NCBI RefSeq assembly: GCF_000142805.1
Contig: NC_013079.1
Coordinates: 372,001 to 436,000, forward strand
Direction: 5' to 3'
DNA: 64,000 bases
From: Lachancea thermotolerans CBS 6340
Taxonomy: Eukaryota; Ascomycota; Saccharomycetes; Saccharomycetales; Saccharomycetaceae
In this document: one piece after another, positions 57,982 to 64,000 of the stretch
Position numbering within the stretch: position 1 is the stretch's first letter
How the letters are laid out: the number at the start of each line of letters is the position of its first letter
The notes under the pieces: model-generated
What the model was told of the DNA's origin: nothing
Databases searched by the model: none
Seen by the model: the letters and a program-made list of their open reading frames with translations, nothing else
Position numbers and translations under genes: made by a program

Positions 57982-58003
57982 CGCGGCGGCGGAAGCCGCC
58001 GCG
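57982..58003. repeat. Hairpin with 9-base stem and GGAA tetraloop
   Basis: CGCGGCGGC and GCCGCCGCG pair around GGAA, a loop of the stable GNRA kind. It lies about 130 bases after the glucanase stop. GGCTTCC (57973-57979) and GGAAGCC (57991-57997) form a competing stem. Confidence 0.8.
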
Positions 58004-58595
58004 CAGCTTCCGTCGCCGAACTCCCGCGTAAGGGTGGCGCGTGTCCTTCTGCCCCCCGTGCGACACGGTTGGCGCGACCTCCGGAGTCTTACTGCTCGTT
58101 GGTCCTCGGCTCCTCGGACTGCCTCCCTGGTGCTCTGCGAGCACGGCGGACGCACAAACCGCCGCATTACGGAGCCTCCGGCGCCAAATGGCGTCAGAGC
58201 GCCCGGTTGTATTATAACATCCCACGGCCCTCCTTGGAGCACTGGCACGCAACCTTACTCTGCACCGCATGTACATCACATAGACCATAGACAATAAACA
58301 ACGTACGAAATAACGTACATGAATGGGAACGTGACCGCGGCGACCTTGCCTAGGCGGGCTGCGGGCCTCCCCACGCCCGGAAGCTCGTAAACAACGGTTT
58401 CTTGGCCGAGCATGCTTTTGCGCGCAGCGCAGCACCGCGTAGCGCAGCATAATAAGAAGCACTCGAGGCCAGAACCGCGCGGGGCACGGAGTTATACAGC
58501 GCGTTTTTAGTATTGAGCGCGGGCGACCGGAGGGGAGGAAATCATTCCCAGTGGGCTGCCACTAGAGCGCGTCTCCGGGATCGCTGTCCGCAGCA

Positions 58596-58613
58596 GCGGC
58601 GCCGCGGCGCCGC
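58596..58613. repeat. Perfect 18-base palindrome
   Basis: GCGGCGCCGCGGCGCCGC reads the same on both strands. It contains two overlapping GGCGCC sites. Confidence 0.85.
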
Positions 58614-58695
58614 CGCTTGCACGCACCGTTGGGCGGGGCCGTAAGGGGCCAGGCACTGCCCGCGCCAGGCACTCGTTTCAGCTGCGCCGTGAGCA

Positions 58696-58721
58696 CGAGC
58701 GCGAGCGCACGCTCGCGCTCG
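58696..58721. repeat. Inverted repeat, 12-base arms, 2-base loop
   Basis: CGAGCGCGAGCG (58696-58707) and CGCTCGCGCTCG (58710-58721) are exact reverse complements separated by CA. Confidence 0.88.
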
Positions 58722-59616
58722 CGCAGATCCTTGCGCCACAGGCGCGCGGGGGCGGAACGCGTGCGCTTCGATGCATACAAGCCGAACATTCCACGCAGCA
58801 GAGGAACGGTTGAGGCAGGCACGCGCCGCCACACGGCTGTCGCTGAACGCTGTGCCCCTTTGAGTGCCTGTAGGAACGGTACTCACCCCCCTTTTCCCGG
58901 CGCGCCCCCTGGGCCGGGGGTGCGTGCTTGCGCGCGCGCGTTTCTCTCCCGCTGACTCAGCAACACTGCAGCAGGTCAGCGGCGGCACGCACAGGCACAT
59001 ACAGGCACAAATACGGGCACGGGTTCTTTGCCGAGTCGTGCATGGCCAGCGGAGGCGTCTGAGCGGAGCACACGTGACCTATTAGGTGAAGAAAATATAA
59101 TCGCACCTACAGGCAAACAAGGATTAAAAAAAAAAAAGACGCTAGGGAATCGCAGAAGCACTAAAGGCCCTCTACAACAGTTCGCAACGCTCGTGGCTGC
59201 CCCAACACGCTGGAAAGTTTGTTTTCGTCGCAGGCGTTACTCGTGCACAGAACAGCACCGGCCAACATTCTGCTGCGGCGGCACCGGCGGCGAATTTTTT
59301 TTTTTTTCGGGACCCCGCCTGGCGGCCTCCCACTAGCTCGAAAATTGGCTCGGTTTTACTACGGTTTCTGACCTCTCAACAACACTCAGGCCCCGAACCC
59401 AGGCGCCGACACCAGGAAGCTCCCACAGCCAGCCGTGAAGTGAACTGAAGCGCGCACCTAGACCGCCAGCGCCGTCCCCTCCACGCGCCCGCGCTCGCAC
59501 CGACCCCCACCCGCTTGTCTCCCCTCGCCGACTTGAACGCACGCCCGGCGCGACTGACCCTGATCCGGACGCGCGAACCCGCGAACGCCCCACGAGAAAC
59601 ACCCCCCACCGCGACG

Positions 59617-61491
59617 ATGAGCGCGCTGAACCAGAAATACAAGAAGCCCCGGCTCCAGCAAGCTGAGACCGCAGGGGCCGTGGCCCCTGCGGCTCCCGCA
59701 ACGCCCGAAGCACCCGAGACGCCTGCAACGCCTGCGAAATACGCGGCCACAGCCGAGAGCAGCGTGCTCGACGCGGCGCTCAGCGACGCCGACTCTGCGC
59801 TCGGCGAGTCCTACGCCGCGTGCGGCCGGCTCGCGGCCACGATGGGCTTGCACCAGCTCGCCGTGGTCAACTTGGCCAAAAGCATGCAGAAACTGCCCCG
59901 TGACGTGGGCGTGCTCGTCGACTTTGCCAAGGCGCTCGGCGCCAAGGCCAACCAGGAAAGCATCGTCGTTTCCACGCTCGCAGACGCCGTGCAGCGCTCG
60001 CCGGAGCTGTCGGACCCACGCGTGTGGTTGCAGCTGGCCTCCTCGTACTACCACCTGCTGAAGCCCGACGAGGCCTTCCACAGCGTGTCCCGCGCGATCG
60101 CCGCACAGGAGATCCAGGGCATCAAGGACGCCGGCACCTGGGCGCTTCAGGCGCGCATCCTGCTTCTCTGGATGGACTCGGACGCCAAGATGACGCTCGA
60201 AACCCTGACGCCGTACTTCATTGGCGCAATCGAGATGGCTATCGCCGCGGGCGACACCCAGCTCGAGCTCCAGAGCAGGGTATCGCTCGCTCAGCTTTAT
60301 CACCGCTTCGCGTGCTACCCAGAGTCCCAGGCAGAGGTCTCTCGTGCCTTCGTCCTCGTCCGCTCCGACCCCTCTTCAGGCATGCCCAGGCCCTCCACTG
60401 TCAACACCCTTTGCTACCTATACAACTTTCTGGGCATCATCCAGTTCAAGATGAACTACAAGGCTAGTGCCTACTCCGTGATCCAGGAAGCCATGAGCGC
60501 GCTGCCGCAGGTCTCGGCCACCGCCCGTCTACTTGCTACCCTGGCACAGTTCTACATGATTGACGAAAACCTGCCGCAGCTCCGCGCCATCCTGCCCGCG
60601 CTGCTGGTCGAGAAGACCGCGCTCACCGAGAAGGAGCTCATCCGCCTGTACCTCATGAACTGGCTGTTGGGCCGCGTTTATGACATGCTCGACGACACTA
60701 AGCAAAGCTACCATTTCTACCAGCAGGCCGTCAATTGCAAGCCCCAATCCGCGTCGTTGTGGGTTGGCATCGGCTCTCTATATCTGCGCATGCGCCAGTT
60801 CGAAGACGCGCACATCGCGTTCTCGCACGCGTTGAACTACGCGTCCAAGCTCGAAAACTTTGAGCAGCCGTTTTTCCTACGGTTCAATCGCCTCTTCGCG
60901 GCGTTCGCCTGGGTTGGCTTGTCCCAGGTGTTCGTGGCAACCTTCCAGAAACAGAGCGCCTTGGACGCTTTACGGCAAGCGTCGGTCCTTTTTACTGCGG
61001 AGGGTGACCTCGTCCACTCGAGCCAGGTCGACCAACTCTACAACGATGTGTTGGCAACCCCGCCTCAGAATCCCATGTACGTCATCATGAATGTTCCTCC
61101 GCAGATCCTTCTTGAGCTCTTCCTATACTATGACACCGGCGTGTTTGCGAACCAGACAGAAGGAAACTTCCCAAAAATCTCCTCCTGCGAACCCGTCGCT
61201 CATATTATGCCTCTTTACGATCATCAAGCTTCTCCAGTCGCAACTTTGCCGCATGGGCCGGCAGTAACTCCTTCCGTCCCCCCTCCGCCACCTCAACAGG
61301 TGTACAACGACCTAGCCACCAGGCCAGCTTTAAGCCAGCAGCACCCAAGCACAGTATTCCTTGCATACCCACAGCCCGCCGTGACCGTTCCGGCCACATC
61401 AGCTCTTAATATTAAACCGATCGCTAAGAACATGCCCGGAGTTAACTATGGCTTCCCAGCTCAACCGTATCAAAATCCCCCGGTGCCGTAG
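59617..61491 (+). CDS. Tetratricopeptide-repeat protein, divergent Cyc8/Ssn6-like
   Basis: Resembles the TPR co-repressor Cyc8 (Ssn6), which joins Tup1 and repressors. From the ATG at 59617 the product has 624 residues. TPR-like repeats run from about residue 55 to 490. The run SPELSDPRVWLQLASSYYHLLKPDEAFHSVSRAI parallels Cyc8 NPELSDVWATLGHCYLMLDDLQRAYNAYQQAL. Later, GRVYDMLDDTKQSYHFYQQAVNCKPQSASLWVGIGSLYLRMRQFEDAHIAFSHAL parallels the Cyc8 GRV...AYDAFQQAVN...WCSIGVLYYQISQYRDALDAYTRAI region. The C-terminal 110 residues are Pro/Gln/Ala-rich (PSVPPPPPQQVY). Cyc8 is longer (966 aa) and more conserved, so this is either a diverged paralogue or another TPR protein. Very GC-rich. A frame 34 codons longer starts at TTG. 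Confidence 0.7.
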   Translation: MSALNQKYKKPRLQQAETAGAVAPAAPATPEAPETPATPAKYAATAESSVLDAALSDADSALGESYAACGRLAATMGLHQLAVVNLAKSMQKLPRDVGVLVDFAKALGAKANQESIVVSTLADAVQRSPELSDPRVWLQLASSYYHLLKPDEAFHSVSRAIAAQEIQGIKDAGTWALQARILLLWMDSDAKMTLETLTPYFIGAIEMAIAAGDTQLELQSRVSLAQLYHRFACYPESQAEVSRAFVLVRSDPSSGMPRPSTVNTLCYLYNFLGIIQFKMNYKASAYSVIQEAMSALPQVSATARLLATLAQFYMIDENLPQLRAILPALLVEKTALTEKELIRLYLMNWLLGRVYDMLDDTKQSYHFYQQAVNCKPQSASLWVGIGSLYLRMRQFEDAHIAFSHALNYASKLENFEQPFFLRFNRLFAAFAWVGLSQVFVATFQKQSALDALRQASVLFTAEGDLVHSSQVDQLYNDVLATPPQNPMYVIMNVPPQILLELFLYYDTGVFANQTEGNFPKISSCEPVAHIMPLYDHQASPVATLPHGPAVTPSVPPPPPQQVYNDLATRPALSQQHPSTVFLAYPQPAVTVPATSALNIKPIAKNMPGVNYGFPAQPYQNPPVP

Positions 61492-61702
61492 CAGCCCCTT
61501 CTCAAGCCGTACACAGACTCTCCGTTGCGAGACCTCAAAGAATTGTATCATTATAGCTTTATCACATATAAATTCACCTAGCATTTAATCCTCGTTAACA
61601 CTATTCTTGCATGCGGCTAGGCAAGCCTTTATATTACAGGATCTGTAGTGCTTATGTATCGACGAATTATGTAATACTAAAGACTGGCAGCATTCAAAGA
61701 GC

Positions 61703-64000
61703 TCAGAGTTCAATGTAATCATTAACTATAACCAAACCTGCTTCTCTGTTCGAGAAGGAGACCTCTTTGGGCGAGTACGCAAGAAGTTCGTCAAGAGCGG
61801 GGACCTTGCGCTTGACTTCCCCATTGATGATAGACACGGAGTCATACTCTCCCCAGAAACAGCGGATTTTCAAGCCCAGCGCGTCCGATGATTCCTCATC
61901 TGCGTCTTGGCTCAAAATCGTTGGCATCCATTGAATTCCGACATGGTAATAATTCCGCTCAAAGTCGAGTTTGTGCAGTTGCAGGCTGTTGATACCCCGA
62001 TTCCACTTGAAAATTCTGTTTTCCTCGTCGTCCCTAGAAAGCCCGTCCAGCGTTGATAGTTGGCTTCTTGTACGGTTGTCATGATGAGCGTTACCGAATA
62101 TGGTGACTTGCTTCACAGGAGACTGCCCGTAATCATGCTCCGCGAACTGAGAAGAATTGAATCCGATCGTGCATAGACGGTTTTCTTTGACATTGATCAC
62201 CAACTCTGCGTTAATTGGCTCATAGGAAGAACGTCCCGAGGACTTCCTATTATTGGATAAGACTTTGATCGATAAAATATCTGAAAGCTCTGGGATTGAG
62301 CTAGAACTCACAAGGTGAGGCCGAGGCCCTGCATATCTGCATGTTTCTGAGCCTTGACCGTTCGACGTGCATTCCACGTTAGAATGTGCGTTTTGAGTGC
62401 TTGGAATATTACGCAAAATTTGCTCAATTCCAGCTCCCTGCCTGCCGAAAACGTTCACAGTGCTGAACCCCAATTCGTCATGCAAATTTAGCTCTTGCGA
62501 GAAGCGTAATTTAAGCGGGGAAGATTCCGTAAACGGCGCTCTCTCAAATGAGAATATTCCTGCAGACGCAGCAGCAAATAGCAGAACCATAGAGACAAAG
62601 TAGTTCAACTTGTAGCAAAATGGAAGGACGGGGATAGCCAGCAGCATACCACCTAACATAGAGATCTTAGAGACATTCCATGTAGCCTGGAAACCCTCCT
62701 GACACGTTTGGTAAATTCCGTCCAAAATTAGCGACAAACACATAATGACAAAGAATGAGGCAAGGGGGACGACAGCCAAGAACTGCACGCTCCAATCGTA
62801 ATTGAGCGCAGATACAACAAATGCTTTAAGAGCCGAGCTTGGAGCCTCGGACACATTTGTGACAGAGCTGACCTGAGAGGAGTTCGAGGCCCGCAAAAGA
62901 GGTGCCCGCTCATCATGCTCCTCGGGAGAGTTCTCGTTCGGTGCTTCGGTGTTTGTAGCTTGCTGAGGGGACTCTTCGATGCTGGAGTAAGTGTTGGGAG
63001 CGGCAGTCTCCTCACTGTCTTTTGCCTTGACCACTGAGTGCTTGCGTTTGAAAGCTGAACACACAAGGCCCACAATGGCGCCAAAAGACATCAGGAGATA
63101 TAGAACGGTGATAGGGTAAACACCTGTAGCTGTGTACTTTGATGTGCACAAGCGAATTGTGGCCCATAGTAAGGCAATCCACATTCCAAAGAACAACTCG
63201 ACAAAGGATACAGTCTTTAGGTCCCGGCTGGGCGCTAGATATTCTAACAGGGACAGCACGAGATAATTGAGAATCAAAAAGGTGAATGAAAACCCAATAG
63301 TTGGACTGACATAGTCACGAGAGAATATCAAAGGATTGACACGAAACAAAGAAGACCTGAAAGTTGCAGTTACCAGGTATGAAATGAACATACTGAACGG
63401 GAGTCTCAACCAAACCAGAAGTGGATTTCTTTCACGGGTCTTGCGCCTTTGGATAACAAATTCCAAGACCAGTATAATGACTGGGATCACACTTAGAACC
63501 ACGCAGTTTAAAGTAAACAGGTCCTTCGTGCTAGCAGTGACAAAAAACGTGCCGATTATGTCGAAATAAACAGCAGGACTGCGGTCCTTAGGCTCATCCT
63601 CGAAGGATTCAAAAGCAATAAAATCAGCCAGCTGCAATGACGCATGCATCATGTTCCACAATGAGGCCTGGCTTGTGAACTGAGTTGAGTCCTTAATGGT
63701 ATGGTAAAGAGCTCTTGGCTTGTAAAACGCAATGTCCCAGCCGCGAAGTCCAGCTTGTTCGTACACCTTGTAGTCGGTCTCGCTGGAAATATACCTATCA
63801 TAGAAAGCTTGTTGATATATGGAATTTCCGAAAGGTTGGGTTTTGACAGCATTTTTGTATATGGATGCTGTGTTGGTGTCTGAGGTTCTGAAAAGCACTG
63901 CCTTTCCACCGGCACCTGTACCCTCCAAGTTCAAAACGTAGTCAACGAGGGGGCGCCAGCGGTGATTAAGAAAAGCAGACGCACCAAGCAGCCCAAATTC
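61703..64000 (-). CDS. PFF1: Pff1, vacuolar-membrane M28 metallopeptidase (N-terminus beyond window)
   Basis: Pff1 is a multi-spanning vacuolar membrane protein of the M28 zinc aminopeptidase family (related to mammalian ERMP1). The frame is open from 61703 to the right edge, 765 residues before the stop. Yeast Pff1 has 976, so some 210 N-terminal residues, with the first membrane helix and the first metal ligands, are missing from the window. Visible parts of the peptidase domain are EFGLLGASAFLNHRWRPLVDYVLNLEGTGAGGKAVLFRTSD and the last ligand histidine in RALYHTIKDSTQF. Eight or nine membrane helices follow, split by an acidic loop, then a lumenal C-terminal domain. PFF1 (YBR074W) is near SLM4 (YBR077C) in S. 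cerevisiae. GC is lower than in the gene to its left. It converges with the TPR gene. Confidence 0.93.
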   Translation of the reverse strand, partial: EFGLLGASAFLNHRWRPLVDYVLNLEGTGAGGKAVLFRTSDTNTASIYKNAVKTQPFGNSIYQQAFYDRYISSETDYKVYEQAGLRGWDIAFYKPRALYHTIKDSTQFTSQASLWNMMHASLQLADFIAFESFEDEPKDRSPAVYFDIIGTFFVTASTKDLFTLNCVVLSVIPVIILVLEFVIQRRKTRERNPLLVWLRLPFSMFISYLVTATFRSSLFRVNPLIFSRDYVSPTIGFSFTFLILNYLVLSLLEYLAPSRDLKTVSFVELFFGMWIALLWATIRLCTSKYTATGVYPITVLYLLMSFGAIVGLVCSAFKRKHSVVKAKDSEETAAPNTYSSIEESPQQATNTEAPNENSPEEHDERAPLLRASNSSQVSSVTNVSEAPSSALKAFVVSALNYDWSVQFLAVVPLASFFVIMCLSLILDGIYQTCQEGFQATWNVSKISMLGGMLLAIPVLPFCYKLNYFVSMVLLFAAASAGIFSFERAPFTESSPLKLRFSQELNLHDELGFSTVNVFGRQGAGIEQILRNIPSTQNAHSNVECTSNGQGSETCRYAGPRPHLVSSSSIPELSDILSIKVLSNNRKSSGRSSYEPINAELVINVKENRLCTIGFNSSQFAEHDYGQSPVKQVTIFGNAHHDNRTRSQLSTLDGLSRDDEENRIFKWNRGINSLQLHKLDFERNYYHVGIQWMPTILSQDADEESSDALGLKIRCFWGEYDSVSIINGEVKRKVPALDELLAYSPKEVSFSNREAGLVIVNDYIEL

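Larger units (their letters stand above)
57854..59616. other. Long GC-rich spacer downstream of the glucanase gene
   Basis: About 1.76 kb between tandem genes, with no supported gene. It holds three strong palindromes (listed separately), a run of 12 A at about 59126-59137 and a run of T at about 59297-59309. Frames here overlap on both strands and carry no motif. Confidence 0.4.

Overview
The window is budding-yeast nuclear DNA, most likely from a Saccharomycetaceae species that branched before the whole-genome duplication, of the Lachancea type. Genes are compact and almost intron-free. The one clear intron is very short with a yeast-type branch site, and the proteins match Saccharomyces cerevisiae proteins nearly one for one. 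Genes that lie in S. cerevisiae on paired duplicated blocks (YMR26x with YML10x, and YMR25x with YOL05x) are interleaved here as single copies. This is the gene order expected of a lineage that did not duplicate its genome.

Left part, 1 to about 42 kb, ordinary base composition (roughly 35-45% GC by hand count of sample lines). In order: NUP188 (partial, -), PPA2 (-), RSN1 (-), a YMR265C-like HAD protein (+), CAC2 (+), CUE1 (-), an unrecognised gene (-), SAP30 (-), a YMR262W-like TatD protein (-), TPS3/TSL1 (+), TIF11 (+), a NIPA-type transporter (-), TRM732 (+), tRNA-Asn (+), ROY1 (+), PET111 (+), PSH1 (+, with a 53-nt intron), COX7 (+), AIM39 (+), GFD1 (-), YMR253C-like (+), YMR252C-like (+) and an AMD2-like amidase (-). 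These are housekeeping genes: nuclear pore, chromatin assembly and histone deacetylation, ER-associated degradation, trehalose synthesis, translation, tRNA methylation and mitochondrial respiration. Neighbours do not form pathways; the order is inherited.

Between about 41.8 and 44.2 kb is a stretch in which I support no gene. Composition changes abruptly here: a 60-base line near 42.25 kb is about 27% GC, and lines from 42.42 kb on are about 53-62%. The ancestral synteny block changes at the same place.

Right part, 44 to 64 kb, GC-rich (57-68% in sample lines): CDC34, SLM4/EGO3 and DBF4 (+), a C2H2 zinc-finger regulator (-), a GH81 endo-1,3-beta-glucanase of the ENG1/DSE4 type (+), a divergent Cyc8/Ssn6-like TPR protein (+) and PFF1 (-, partial). 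CDC34, DBF4, SLM4 and PFF1 come from the YDR05x/YBR07x paired block. Spacers here are long (1-2.6 kb) and hold a striking set of GC-rich perfect or near-perfect palindromes. An ordinary arm joined to a GC-rich arm in a Lachancea-like gene order recalls the GC-rich left arm of chromosome C of Lachancea kluyveri. That species assignment is inference.

Limits: start codons were chosen by hand as the first ATG supported by homology, because several longer frames begin at TTG or GTG. No alignment, GC scan or RNA prediction could be run.
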